A stretch of DNA of 64,000 nt from Erpobdella octoculata. Lineage: Eukaryota > Annelida > Clitellata > Hirudinida > Erpobdellidae. A program made the position numbers and the translations under genes. The stretch is taken from NCBI GenBank assembly GCA_963978895.1, contig OZ022246.1:22075577-22139576 (forward strand), written 5' to 3'. Shown piece after piece: positions 37,601 through 50,714 of the stretch. Under the pieces are notes generated by a model. That model did not search any database and was not told the origin of the DNA. It saw only the letters and a list, made by a program, of their open reading frames with translations. Numbering within the stretch: the stretch's first letter is position 1; each line of letters starts with the position of its first letter.

Positions 37601-38491
37601 ATGGGAACGTTTGAAGGACATGCTCTTCCAGGATCATTTTTTATTGTATTTGCTGTTTGGTGGGCAGTTCAGATATATCGGAGGTACTTCAAATCTCTTG
37701 AGCAAAACATTCAATACCGTTCGTCTGCAACATATCTTCCCGACTTTCTTCCATGCAAAAATATACAATTAGAAGGCATTGTTAAAGTTCTTTGTTCAAC
37801 TTTGGGTATGGTATTAGAATTTGCCGTTTCTTTTATTGATGGTCATTTTATCCACTATGGAAATGGTCAGCACATCACTATGTATTTCTTTTTCGGCCTC
37901 TCTGGAGTGGTTGACATTCTAATGCAACACGGAACACCATTCCCGGAAAATACTGACTATGCCCTTGGGTTGTTGACATTCTTGGTCGAAGATGTTCTCT
38001 TCCAATTCCATCTCCACGGTAGAACGGAGTTGGACGTCTTTTTGCATATTCTTCTTCTCTACGTTGTACATGGCTGCGTATTGGTCACCCTGATCGAAAT
38101 GCTATACAAGACAAGTCCTGTCATCCCTCTGATACGGAGTTTCTTGCTTTTGTTTCAAGGAACCTGGTTTTGGCAGGTGGGATTCATTCTGTATAATCCC
38201 ATCCCCAACGGCTTAAAGTGGCAAGCAGGCGACCATGGAGAGATGATGCTAGTCACGACCATATTCGCCTGGCATGCGGCAGTCAATTTTATTATTATAC
38301 TGATTATTGGACTTCTAGTCAGAATGTTCAGTACCAGATGTTGTTCGAACATGAAGATCACTACAGAAGGAGGAAAGTACAACTATTTGAAATTAATATC
38401 TGCCAAGGAACAGAAGTTCGACACGGGAGCAAACGATAGCGAGAGTGAAATTGAGTTTTTATCGAAGTTAAATGAAACAAATGTGATGTAA
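37601..38491 (+). CDS. TMEM45: TMEM45-like multi-pass membrane protein (DUF716)
   Basis: 296-residue integral membrane protein whose coding region is in one exon, unusual beside its neighbours. The start MGTFEGHALPGSFFIVF matches the conserved N-terminus of TMEM45A/B. About seven hydrophobic segments follow, with conserved polar residues typical of the family (GNGQHITMYFFFGLSG, QFHLHGRTELDV, GTWFWQVGFILY, HAAVNFIIILIIG). The C-terminal 50 residues are hydrophilic and acidic (DTGANDSESEIEF) and probably cytosolic. The molecular role of the family is poorly known. A 5' UTR intron is likely, with an acceptor about 44 bp before the ATG, and a polyadenylation signal AATAAA lies at 38519-38524, 28 bp after the stop. 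Retroposition of an ancestral mRNA could explain the missing introns, but I see no target-site duplication. Confidence 0.9.
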   Translation: MGTFEGHALPGSFFIVFAVWWAVQIYRRYFKSLEQNIQYRSSATYLPDFLPCKNIQLEGIVKVLCSTLGMVLEFAVSFIDGHFIHYGNGQHITMYFFFGLSGVVDILMQHGTPFPENTDYALGLLTFLVEDVLFQFHLHGRTELDVFLHILLLYVVHGCVLVTLIEMLYKTSPVIPLIRSFLLLFQGTWFWQVGFILYNPIPNGLKWQAGDHGEMMLVTTIFAWHAAVNFIIILIIGLLVRMFSTRCCSNMKITTEGGKYNYLKLISAKEQKFDTGANDSESEIEFLSKLNETNVM

Positions 38492-38518
38492 CAATTAGGG
38501 CAAGATTTCTTCTATTAC

Positions 38519-38524
38519 AATAAA
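38519..38524 (+). terminator. Polyadenylation signal of TMEM45-like gene
   Basis: AATAAA 28 bp downstream of the stop codon, followed by a T/G-rich stretch. Confidence 0.6.
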
Positions 38525-39524
38525 AATGCATTTTGTCTTATATTTCAAATCATTCAGTTTTTGGCGTTACTCACCACAAAAATGACAGAAGAAATACAAT
38601 TTCTTGTTGACTTCCTAATACAGATACCTGCTTTTGTTTTTCGTTGTATTTTTGAGTTAAAAAAGGTTTATTGTTGAAATGTTAGCGATTACCGCTTATT
38701 GTAACAAATATTTCATCCTATGTGTACGATTTATTTTTATTTAAAAAACGGTTTATGTACGTACAATAATGTACACAACTAGTTTGACGAGTACATTCTT
38801 AGAATAATTTCACCACGTTTATAATTTATACGCCCTTGTCTCAACTGACTAGAACTCTGTTTCCACAACGTCACAACTAATAATAAATGATGGACAAATT
38901 ATTTTCTACTTTTTCCTTTTTGATGGGTAAAATGTTGTAAGCGTTTGGGTTTTTAGATTAAATGTATTGTGACGATGTCTACAAGTCGGGCTCTTTGATC
39001 TTCAAAGCGAGAGGAATGGCTCTTCTGGTGGACAGACAAAACAGACAAAAAATGGCTTAATAATTTTACATCATAATAATTTTTACATAACAAAAAATAC
39101 ATTTAAAAAACAATGTTTTTCATGCGTCCTAAAAAGTATAAAATAATATTCCTGGCAGAATTTCTGAATAATTTGGTCAAATTATGGTAACTTACCTTAT
39201 AACAGTTTTTAATTCTTATGCAACGAAAAACGTTGGGCGCATTATTTTTTATAACTTTGTTTTGCTAAAGATTTGATGTAGCCTATATGCGCCCAATGTT
39301 TTTCATTGTATATGAATTAGAAACTATTATAAAGTATGTTACCATCGACTTAGTCGGAAAAGGACTCTAAATAAAATAAAAATTGTGACCTAATATAGAC
39401 GTCGTAACGTATTAAAAACGTTGTAAAATGACGGAATTTTATAGCGCCACCTATCAGGAAAACACGAATTTCTAACATACATATGTATTACTGTACTGTA
39501 CCTTCAGACATCGGATATTATGTA

Positions 39525-39655
39525 TTTTAATATATCATTAGAATGATATACCATTAGAATGATATATCATTAGAATGATATATCACTAGAATGATATACC
39601 ATTAGAATGATATATCATTAGAATGATATATCATTAGAATATATCATTTTAATTT
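39525..39655. repeat. Tandem repeat of ATATCATTAGAATGAT
   Basis: About seven copies of a 16-18-bp unit that is itself nearly palindromic. Confidence 0.85.
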
Positions 39656-40119
39656 TTGCATACATACGAATTTGTTGGAATATACCCCTCTATCCCCATA
39701 CGAACGCGTACGCAAATCATTCGCTCGAACACACACTCCCTCCCCTTCGGTGCGTACGTAATATATGGATGACCCCTATTGTGTAGTATGCGTTAAGCTG
39801 CTTTATTAGACCACTCACTCATTGATTCATCAAGAAGAACCAAACAGCTGTAAAGAATGCAAAGAATAAAGAAAGCACAATTTACATTTTAATCGAAAGA
39901 AATTTAGTTAACAAACACCAAAGGCAGAAAAGTAAAAGTTAATAACATCTATCACTGCTTTCAAATGTCCTTATTTAGTCATGATTTTGCACGCATCAAA
40001 AGTGACTTGAAAAATGTAGTATTTCAATACAAAATCTATTACGAAAAAAATGATCAAACAAGATAGATTACTCATAACAGTTTGTCACGCAACTGATTAA
40101 TAAACAGCCTTGAAGGAAA

Positions 40120-40420
40120 AAAAAAAGTTGTATTAAGTCGACAAAATTATGTTGAATTATGTGAAACAAATGATGTCATATTATGTTGACAAAGTTATGT
40201 TGTATTATGTTGACAAAATGTCATATAATGTTGACAAAATTTTGTCGTATTGTGTTGACAAAATGTAATATTATGTTGACAAGATGTCATATTATGTTAA
40301 CAAAATGAAGTTGTATTATGTTGACAAAATGATGTCATACTATGTTGACAAAAGAAGTTATAATGAGTGGACACAACGATGTTGAATCATGTTGACAAAA
40401 GTCATATTATGTTGGAAAAA
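40120..40420. repeat. Diverged tandem repeat TTATGTTGACAAAATG
   Basis: About twelve imperfect copies of a TATTATGTTGACAAAAT-like unit, 17-35 bp apart. Confidence 0.75.
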
Positions 40421-40752
40421 CTGATGACTCAAAAATATCACAAACCAACCAATATCGCAACAAACGCTCAAGAGATAGATGATAAAATTAAAGGCCGTCA
40501 TCAAACAATATAAGAAAGAAATGAAAACGATGACGATGACGACGATGATGACAACAGTTACCAACTTCAACATGGAATGATGACATTTTCTTTGAGTACT
40601 TCAAGTTCATATGAATTAACAAAGGAAAAAAATTAACAACTTATGCTGACAGTACCAGAAACCAGATTACAAACAAGACAAAATAAGCATAGAAAAAACA
40701 AAGAGGTTGAGGTGACAGTGTGAGTGAAAGAGATCAAGCCGTCGTCGGCATT

Positions 40753-43700
40753 TCAAAGAGCAGTACTCGTGTCCGTCAATTGCCACTGCATGACTGAAGC
40801 ATCTTTTCCTCCAACGGAGATCAAGCGAGTGTCATCGCATAGGAAGTTCACATTGGTCACGTGACTGCTGTGACCTCGATAAGTCAGACCACGACTCTAA
40901 AAAATTTTTTTTCAACTTTGTACGAAATATTCAATTTACATTATGAATTTGTATTATTAAAATGGATATTTTTCCAAATCGTATGTTGAGAGGTTTTCTG
41001 CTTGTATGCATTTTGATCTCATTCAATTAATTATTCGCTTGAAACTTTGTTGGTGGAAGTTGTTGAATTACAGCATAGTTTAAAACATAAGATTCTAAAT
41101 AGTTTAAAGTATGGTTTAAACCTCAATTTCTGGATATAAAGAGATGTTGCCAGGGGTTGAGTGAAAAATAACAATATTTTGACATGTATTTTTATCAGCA
41201 AATTTTTTTAGCGACATTTGTTGTTAATCAACAATTTCACATTCGTATGAAAATATAAATTAAATATCACCAACCTTTGGTTGAAAACAAGGATATGAGA
41301 AAAGAGATACTTTTCCAAAATCATCAGCGCTGGCAAGCAGGTTCTGTTTGTGAGATCTTGTGCAAGCATTTACATCTGTACCGTCTGAACCCTCGGGCCA
41401 CATTCCTGAAGAAGAACAGTTCAATGTTTTTAAGTAAAGAAAAACGACACAATAGACCCATCCAGAGATTTAGTATTACATACTTAATTATCATGTTAAA
41501 AAGAAAAGCTTCTAAAACATAACCAAAGATCAAAGTTTATCATTTTAAAAATAACTAATATAACAAAGAATATTACATCTAATATAACAAAGAATATTAC
41601 ATCTAATATAACAAAGAATATTACAACTAATATAACAAAGAATATTACATCTGGAAAAAATAAACTTACCACAGGCTTCAAAGGAAAGAGTGCAATTGCA
41701 AGTCAGCCAATCAACATCTCTCATCGAGGATGGGCTCAAAATGCTGCGTCCAGAATTTACATCCCCTGAAGGATGAAGGAAATTCAATATTTCTTTTTAA
41801 TAATTAATTCAATATTTCTTTTTAATAATTTATCACCAGAGAATAGAATATTTAATAAAATTATAAGTCTGATTAAACAAATTCTTCAAAAAATATTTTT
41901 ATCTTAAATAACACTAGAACGATAGAAATAACTGATACGTAAAAAAAAATGTTTTTCCACAGAAACAAGATGAACAAAGTTAAAATGAAAAAAATGAATG
42001 GTTGTTAAAAAAACTGTCAATCCAACTATGGCATGGGTGGTGGTAAATTAGGTAACTAGAAGATATTAAATAAAATAAAATCAATAATATGTAATTTATG
42101 TTCAACTCATAAGAACATGATTTTCGCTCTTGTAATATATTGATCACTACATATTAACTAGGTTGTTCTCGGACGCCCGTGGCGCCCGTTTATATAGAAC
42201 GATAAAAATTTGGTAACGAAATCTATAGCTGTGCCATCCCTGCTAACGGTTTCTATAGTAGCAATGCCTGGTCCGCTTGACGACACAAAAATAATTATTT
42301 ATTTGATTAATAAATAAATAAGAAGAAAAAATTTAAATAATATATATATTTATTTTTTTATTTTTATGTTGTTCTTGAGCTGGCGCCCAAGAACAACAAT
42401 AAACAACTTGAAATAAATTAAAAAAATTAAATATATATATTAATTAAATTTTTTCTTCTTATTTATTTATTAATTAAATAAATAAATAAAAGAAAGATGT
42501 GAATTCTCTCTATCTCTCTCTGTGTCCAAGCACTATTGAACGATAGGAAATAGCGCTATACAAATTTAACTGATTGGTTGATTGATTGTTACCTTGGTGA
42601 CGGGTGTATAACAGCGTGAATCTAGTTAAAAATTATAAGCATCTTTTTTTATATACAAATAATTTTTATATACTATTTAATTATTAATATATTTAATAAC
42701 TACTAATAAAAATATTTACTAATAGATATACGACTAATTACGTAAGAAATATGGTTACGGCCTATAGAGCCGTGATGTCTCGTCCAATCACAAAGTGTTT
42801 CAGAATGAGTGAGTGACGAGGGCGCTGTTATTATATCTAATGAAATAACCCAATTAATAGACAGCTGTACATTTTAATGCATAAATGAGATTAACATTTC
42901 TAAAACTCAATTACATCTCCTACATTACATTAGTTCTTGGTTATATTTAACAATATTTTAAATGCATTAATTTTTTTCTCAGAGTTATTAATTCAGCAAT
43001 AATTCAGCCTAACAGAAGAGAAGCTCGTAATCTCCAGAGTTGCTCCTCAAGTGGGCACCATCACGTGACCAGTCAACGTGCAATACGAAACTTGTGTGAC
43101 CCTACGAATAAATTAATTATTTAATCAACAAATAAATGAAATAAATAAATAAATAAATTAATTATTAAATAAACAAATGAATTAATAAATAAATTTTTGA
43201 ATATGTAAATAAATTAATAAATAAGAAAGTAATGAGTAAATTGGTGCCTAAACAAATAAATGAATCAGTAAATAAGTACCTTAATAAATTAATGAATTAA
43301 AAAACAATTATAAAAATCCCAAGTTGCAACGAAATTAGACTGAGTCATTTTATCACCCAATTTCCAATGTCTGCATGTACATATGTATGTAAGTATGTAT
43401 GTATGTATGTAGGTAAATATGTATGTTATAACTTTGTGTAATGCTGCTAGATGGCACTGCAACCACAAAATATTTAATGACACTAAAAAAAATTTGTCAT
43501 TGTTGACAGGCAACTTCTAGTTACAATTAACTTTCTTTAAAACAAATCACGCTAACAGTTAGTTTGGTGACTTTATGAAATTTGTATTCTTTCTCAGGAG
43601 AGCATTTGTAGATGTAGATTGAATTGTCCCTCGAGCCGCATGCCAGCAAGCTCCCATCTGTGACAAGTCATGCACATTTTAATTAATTTGAAAATTATTG

Positions 43701-46700
43701 TAACAAAATAATAAATTATTCCATCGCAATAATTTTGACTTTCATAGTAACAATTAAAGATAATTATTATCTCATGGAGAGAGAACAAGCTGAATTTTAT
43801 ACCATTTATAAATTCAATTCCATAAGTATAGTAAAGCTTGAAAACAACTTTACAGACATGAGACAATAAAACAATAACGGAGACATCTAATGCAACAAAA
43901 AACCGAAAACAATAAATAATAATAATAATAATAACTCCAACCTGGAGAGAATTGCAAACATTCAATCCTTTCTGCTGCATCAGAATACGAACTGAGAACT
44001 TCATGGGTGCTGATGTCCATGACATACCAGCGAGGAGACAATCCAGACACGGCCACAACCTGTCCAGTCGGATGTATTGCGATCGCATGACAGCTTTCCT
44101 GAATGATATTATCATTTCTACGCTCAATTTCGATCTTTTTAGTTTGAATTCCCGCGATCGATTACGATCTTGAAGTTCTTGAAAAATTTTAAATTAATTT
44201 TACTTTCTAACTAAGAGAATACTAACAGCCATCTCTTTCTGCCAAACGACTCTGTGTGCCAACGAATCCCACATGTAGATTACTTTATCGTAACCGACTG
44301 TAACAAACTGGTTCTGACTCGGATGACTGGCCAGGCCCCACAATTCTTCAGCATGGCCCTGCAGCAAAATATTTCAATATAATTAAATATATACGGTAAA
44401 TCTAAAAAAAATACCATTTAATCCATGCATTTCAAATAGAAAACCTGCACAATGGGCGCAAAGTTGAGTTCAATAGAGCCCTGGAGAATGGCATTCTTTG
44501 TGGTTCCCACGATTAGAACACTTCCCATTCCCTCACACAAATGTCTTGCTGGCCCATAAGATAATGGAAGCTAGTGAATGCAAATTTCAAGTTACAATTA
44601 AGTTAAATATTTCTTATACTAGGATATCATAGATAAACATAAATTTGATAACAAACCTCGCATTCCTGTCCCATCTTCTTGTACACTCCATCCGCAAATT
44701 CCCACTTGATCATTTTCCGATCTTTTCCTCCGCTGATCAACTGACCGTCTTTCAACGTGCACAGAGTAAACAAAGCACCATCGTGGGCACCGAGGATTGC
44801 TTGGTGGATCTTGTTTGAGCCTTAAAATATGTACCGTCATTCTAAAGAATTTATAATCAAATACTTTTTATCTATAAATTTATTGTCTTAGATACATTAA
44901 ATTTTTTTTATAAATATAAATAGCTCTTTCTTAAATAATTTTTATTTATATCTATATCATCTTAGATATATTAAACAATTTTTATAAAACAAAAACTCTT
45001 TTTTAAATAATTGTTATTTATATCTATAAGTATAAAATGAAAGTAATACCAAATTAGCATAAATATCTTTAAAAAAGAATTCTAATAAAAAAAAAGAATT
45101 TTCATTGGAAACAATCCACAACCTACCTTTCTCCCAAATGCAGATGTTACCGGAAGAATCTCCCGATATAACTTCACCGCTTTCAGCAAACGCCAAACAT
45201 GTGACAAATTTTGGCTTGTCATGCTTCTGTTTCCAATAAGAAAAACAGACATTGTCTCTTTACTAATATGTTAACGAAACATATATTGTCTCTTTTCTAA
45301 TATGTTAATGAAACAAACATTTTCTGTTTACTAATATGTTAATGAAATATACCTTGTCTCTTTACTAATATGTTAATGAAACATACAATGTCTGTTTACT
45401 AATATTTTAATGAATAACACATCGAGTGCTCACTAATATCTTGACATGTACATTTCATGTGTGCTATTTACTAAAATCTTACAAAAACATTTTAGACTAC
45501 ACGGTGAATTAATTCTATCATATATAAATCATAACATGACTTACATCAAATATGCCAGCTTTCTTACTAAGCACCGATCCATCTAAAGTCCAAAAGGTTA
45601 TCTGCCCTTTGCCACACAGCACCAGAGAATTCGGTTCACATGGATGGAATTCAGCAAAAAAGACTGGATCTCCAGAACTCTACAAAATAAAATTAATAAA
45701 AAAGCTGAATATTTAAATTGTGAAATGGTAATATCAAATGTATTCTAATAGCACTATAATAGTAAAATAAAATAATAATTTGAATAAAAATTAACTTAGA
45801 AAAAAAAACAGTTACTTTGTTTTCAGAAATTTTCGTTCCTTTCTCTCCTTTCTGCCAGTCCCACACAGATAAAGAATGCTCATTCCCCTCATCAACAACA
45901 GCCAGATAAACTCCTCCATCCTGTCATTATTTCACAACTCAAATTGATGTTTCGAAAAAAAGAAATCGGTGTGATTTCATGACAAAACAACAACAACAAA
46001 CCACTTTTGAAAAGCTGACGCAAGCCACGGCCCTTTCGAAATCTCCCAATCCGATTATTTTCAAGGTGGTCAAATTTATTGAGCTCCAAATTCTTACGTG
46101 AGGCTGCATGTGAAGTGAATTTTAATTTACAATCATTCAACATCCTGGGAGACAACATTATCAGAAAAACGAAAACATTCATTAGCATTCTTTTTTAAAA
46201 GTACATTATTTTAACACAACGGAAAAATTACCATAAAATGAATAACTAATTTGAAACAATTTCGAGTTGAAACAAAACATAGACAAATTATTCAAAATCT
46301 AGATATATTTATTGAAACATCTCAAACAATGAATATATGTATATATTCATATATATAAAGTTATTTATAGAACAGAATTAGATTGAATGCTTTCTAGCCT
46401 TCTTGCCTGTGGGAAACTATGAAACAAAAACATGCTTTGTTACACACCAGCTGTCACTTTCACATGCAAAAAAAAAACACTTAATGATGTTCTGACAAGA
46501 ACTACAATTATGAAAAAGTCAACAAAAGTTAAATAGCTAATTTCAGAACATCAATCAAAATTGTTTTTTTTTTTTATATTTCTAAGAAATAATTAATTAA
46601 ATAAATTAAAAATGAAGGCCATAACAGTTGAAATCCTACAACTGAAAGTACAAGGTAGAAGCAACTAATGGAACATTTATAGTTATCGCAATTTATTTTA

Positions 46701-48645
46701 TAAATGCATACACTGAAAAACAACTGATTTCTAAAAAATAAATAAGAAGCACAAGCAACTAACACAACAATATAAACACAAATTCATCTTACTTGTAACA
46801 TTGGCTTCTCTTGACTGTCGGATTTTTTACTCGGCTGACAAAACAATGACAAATAAGAAGACCAAACACCAAACCATTTTTCAATTTAAACATTTTTCAA
46901 TTTAAAATAGTAGATAGATAGCTATAGTAGTGAAAAAACATACCCATTTCAAAAAGCCATAAAAAGCAATTCCGATACTTAAGGTAATAAAATTGTTATA
47001 AAAAACAATGTGTTTATTGATAATGAAGAAAATTCATCATACACACCTTTCCTTCTGTTTTGTCATGTCCAGCTACCTGGCCTGTTGCTATGGTAACTTT
47101 GTCCGGATGAACAGCCAAGCTGAAATAAACAACAGCTACTAATTATTCAACAAACGTGGATATTTATAGAGTGCTACGTACAAAGGTTGATGATAACGGT
47201 TATTTACGAACTCCCAAGAGTAACATATCTTGCTGCTCATTTCCGATAACATGGACTACTGGGCAACAAGTGAGAGTTGAAGCATGAACCTTTCACATTC
47301 AAAGCCATCACTACTTACTAATTCATGTAACCTAATGCATTACTGCCTAATAAGTATATTTATATTGAATTACAATCAATAAAAAAATACTTAAGAATAT
47401 TTATGTTTTCCTACATAAAATATGATGCACACATAATTGTCATAGCTAAATACAAAAAAACTTTTGCTGTCACAAAACAAAAAATTGAAACCAAATACCA
47501 TCTGATATCATCCGTGTGTCCTATATAGTGCCTCTGCGTCTGTTCCTCAATGTTGTACAAAATAGCCACTGCTGCTATGAAGTATACTATTTCTCCAGTT
47601 GGAAGAAAGAATATATTAGATCTGGCATCCTTTCCTCTATATCCGTATCTTTAGTATAAAAACAAAAAATCTTGGATGAAAGTTATGCTACGAGAATAAA
47701 TATTAGTAAACACCACAAAAAAGCGGACTTACACCCATTCAAGAACCAGCTTCTCTTTTGGCAGCTGACTTGGGCAGTTGGCAAGGAAATTTGATCCAAA
47801 AGAGGATGGGGCATAAAAGTTCAATGAACGACCTCTCATGTAGAACTTCAGACAGCCCTCAACTGTAAAATACGTTGATAAGTAATCCGTTTGTACTGGT
47901 TGGAATTTTTAAACATAACATAATTAAGGGCATTGTACAAAAAACATTCTCTTGATTAAACAAAATGAAAACATTTGCATAATTATACCTGGTTCTTTTT
48001 GTGTTATCTCTTTTTCTTTTGCCTTAGTTCTTCAAATAAAATATAATTTCTGTTATTTCTTTATACACGGGTTTTGTAGAATTAAAAGTAATAATACAGT
48101 GATGAATATTCAAGCACTAAATAGCAAAGACTTCAATCTTTACAGAAAACATAACTGAAAACATAAATGAAAACATAAAACATAATGCACTGTCCAACTA
48201 TGAATTCTAACCGACTAATAGCGTTAGAATTCCCACTCGTGGGTGCTTCAAATGCAGGCCACTTTTTCACTTCACTCGTCACTTTCGGCGAAGAAGCAGG
48301 AGACACTTGCTTGTTGACTGAACCACGGGGGGTCGTCGACTTTGACGAAGGTAAAGGAGGGACTGTCGCGTGACGAGCTTTTGAACCAGCACTCGGTGCT
48401 ATAGACATATATACATGCATAAATTAACGTGTCGTAACAAACAAGCCCTCTTCAGTTATTAAAATCTAGAGATGAACCACAAAATGATTTTTTTTGCTTA
48501 CCTGTATCAATGACAGCAAGCTTTCTCAGAGCTTCGCTCAAACCCGCCTTAAGAAGAACAATATCATCTTCTTGTAGCTGAACTTTTTTCTCGAGTGCTG
48601 CTACCCTCTTCTCGAGAATTCCATTATCACAACTGGCAGCTTCAT
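40753..48645 (-). CDS. EML: EML (echinoderm microtubule-associated protein-like), start exon missing
   Basis: Microtubule-binding WD40 protein. Exons (minus): 48645-48502, 48398-48212, 48029-47989, 47862-47733, 47648-47499, 47119-47047, 46834-46793, 46103-46002, 45920-45816, 45679-45545, 45226-45127, 44820-44657, 44570-44445, 44358-44227, 44098-43942, 43657-43557, 43101-43014, 41765-41670, 41405-41275, 40896-40753; 781 codons before the stop. The first visible exon encodes the N-terminal coiled coil (LEKRVAALEKKVQLQEDD) of the EML1-4 trimerisation domain, then a basic Ser/Pro-rich linker. The HELP motif region follows (FYMRGRSLNFYAP, LEWVYGYRGKDARSN), then the tandem beta-propellers (HYIGHTDDIR, SVWDWQKGEK, ISGGKDRKMIKWE, GHAEELWGLASHP, SRDGAHLRSNSGDYEL, GHSSHVTNVNFL). 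It ends soon after the last blade. The first exon enters in phase 1, so a short start exon must lie upstream; I could not find it. Confidence 0.92.
41550..41655. repeat. 24-bp tandem repeat, 4 copies
   Basis: The unit is TAATATAACAAAGAATATTA plus CATC. It lies next to the EML exon at 41670-41765. Confidence 0.9.
42299..42490. repeat. Large AT-rich inverted repeat (foldback)
   Basis: The left arm TTTGATTAATAAATAAATAA followed by GAAGAAAAAATTTAA (from about 42302) is matched by the inverse arm TTAAATTTTTTCTTC then TTATTTATTTATTAATTAAA (about 42436-42480). A second inverted pair GTTGTTCTTG / CAAGAACAAC (42368-42397) forms the tip around GGCGCC. It lies in an EML intron. Confidence 0.75.
45240..45430. 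repeat. Diverged tandem repeat, about 37-bp unit, 5 copies
   Basis: Copies share TTTACTAATATGTTAATGAA followed by an ACATTGTCT-like segment, in an EML intron. Confidence 0.75.
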
Positions 48646-49084
48646 CTTGTTAAAATTAAATAATAAAGTTAAACAAATTAATTAGAAGAAACTAAACGAT
48701 TAGACTTTGTGACTAAAAGTAAATTAATACATTAAAAGATCAAAAGGTGATAATTTAAGTTGACTGGCTAAACTGGAGTTATTTATTTATTCATAGAACA
48801 AGTGAATCTGTTTACAGAAATTTCAAAAAATTAAAAAAAAAACAGTTTTTGAAAAAGGATGAAGAGATGTACAATTAAAAAACTTACAGGTCTGTATTTA
48901 ACAAACTTAATTAAGAGCTTTTATTAAACTTGTACCTTATTAAAAAATTGTAGCTGAACAAAATGAAAACTTTGTAATTAAAGTATATTCATCTTATAAA
49001 TTTATTCTGGCATAATATTTTTAAAATGAAACTCTGAACCATTCCATTTCCTTTGTGGCAGACAATAGTTATAGTAGTATAAGT

Positions 49085-49275
49085 AAAGTCTATTTCTTTA
49101 GTCTCTAGTCAGTCTAAGTCTAGTTTAGTCAATCTAGTCAGTCTATTAGTTTAGTCTAGTTAGTCCTAGTCAGTCTAGTCTACTAATCTAAGTCTAGTAG
49201 TCTAGTTTAGTCATTAGTCACTTTAGTCTAGTCACTCTAGTCAGTCTAGCTAGCAGTAGTGTCTAGTCCTAGTTT
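49085..49275. repeat. AGTCTAGT-rich degenerate simple repeat
   Basis: Imperfect AGTCTAGTCAGTCTAGT units over about 190 bp. Confidence 0.8.
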
Positions 49276-50407
49276 TCTTATTATTGCACTATTAGCAAAC
49301 TATCATCACTCTTCTCTATCTCTACTCTATATCTATTAATAATTAATTAATATTAAATAGTCTATGATGGACTAATTCTAATTATAGTTTTAAATAATTA
49401 ACCTATGAATTTATTCTACTCTAATCTTATCAAATTATGTATATCGTAACCCACCCATTGCCAAATGTTTTAAAGACTGCAAAATCCAACAATTAATTAC
49501 GAGCTCCGTCAGCCACAGACCACCTCAACGTCAAAATAATTATGCTGAGGTTAATGTTTATGTTGAGTTGAGTATTCAGTGTTGCTGAATCGATGGAAGA
49601 AAAAAAGCTAAAATCAATACACCCAGTTCAGGACATAGAGCGGAGCGGAATGGAATTTTTTAACAAGACGGTTTAAAAAGCAACAAAAAAGCACAATCGA
49701 GGCCCCCTTATTTTGTCGATATAAACTTTTTTCTCTAAATTGCTAGGGGGTAGTCGTGGATACAGAGGGTCCGGATCCCTTTTCGTTGTAAAAATTTACA
49801 GGCAGTTGCATGATCCAAAAGCCTAAGCGTAGCAATTTGCCTAAAATACAGAGTAACAGTTGTTATAACTTCCGTCTATCTGTCTATATTGAATTAAAAT
49901 CGCCCCACTTAAAGTAAATTTAGGTCTTAGACAATGTGATGCTGTTTTACATGAAGATAAAGTCGTTATTTAAATTGTTCAGAATGAATAAATACAGATC
50001 TTAAGTTTACTGATATTTTGCTGTAAAATTTGATGAATTATTTAGTAGTGTCATATTCATATTAGATAAAACTGTGTTTAGAAATATTGTTCATCTGCTA
50101 TAGTTTGTGGGTTTACACAGGTACCTACGTTTTTTTTGCAGTGGATCTAATCATGATTTTATGTTATACCATGCGTTGTAAAAAAAACTTGACTCTAAAG
50201 AAGGTCAATAAACTCAACTACCTATCTTATCCTGCTAAAAACAGCTACAGAAATTAAGTTTTTGAATGACTAAATTTGAGCAGATTTGTATATCAAAACC
50301 TATACATCCGACACACTAATGACAAAATTTGTCTTACTCACCCCGTTTTGGACCCCCTCCTTTTGCTAATCCGGTATCCGCCCCTGTGCCATGAAGCCTT
50401 AATTGGG

Positions 50408-50692
50408 GATGGCAACAGGCATTGCATGTGCACCGGACGATGTGACAGACGTGCTTAACATCATCCGATGCAAATGTAAGATTGAAACAAAGATTTCACG
50501 CTCAAGTACCTGTTTCAAGCACGGATTATCTTATTTTGCTTAATGGAAGAACATCAAAGGTTGTTATTGTGAAAATGTCAAAGTGAGAAATAATCCTACG
50601 GATGATGAAGACGGCATTGAAGTTTTAGATCCTGTTTCAGAACCTTTCATTACAGAAGATGATTTGAAATTAAAAATGCAAGTTTTTTCTTG
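50408..50692 (+). pseudogene. Cys-rich fragment, probably transposon-derived
   Basis: One plus-strand frame reads about 94 codons with a single in-frame stop (near 50538-50540). Before it come VLNIIRCKCKIETK and CFKHGL; after it come KGCYCENVKVRNN and an acidic tail (DDEDGIEVLDPVSEPF). The spaced Cys pairs resemble the CxC-type Cys-rich C-termini found in proteins of animal mobile elements. That link is from memory of the pattern. It may also be a decayed fragment of another family. No start codon context or introns are seen. Confidence 0.4.
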
Positions 50693-50714
50693 ATTATCAT
50701 ATTGTGTTGTAATG

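Larger units (their letters stand above)
38525..40752. other. Intergenic between convergent TMEM45-like and EML genes
   Basis: Contains the 3' UTRs and two simple-repeat blocks (39525-39655 and 40120-40420). An imperfect inverted pair around 39215-39310 (ATGCAACGAAAAACGTTGGGC and GCGCCCAATGTTTTTCATTG) could form a hairpin. No coding exon is recognised. Confidence 0.4.

Noticed and set aside
43594..44127. 177-codon minus-strand frame
   Set aside because: It covers two EML exons plus the intron between them in a wrong frame; the WD40 frame is shown by the exons 44098-43942 and 43657-43557.
49746..50392. hAT element ending CGGTATCCGCCCCTG
   Set aside because: A terminal-like sequence is present at each side, but the flanks do not match and the left end is ambiguous, so only fragments are noted.
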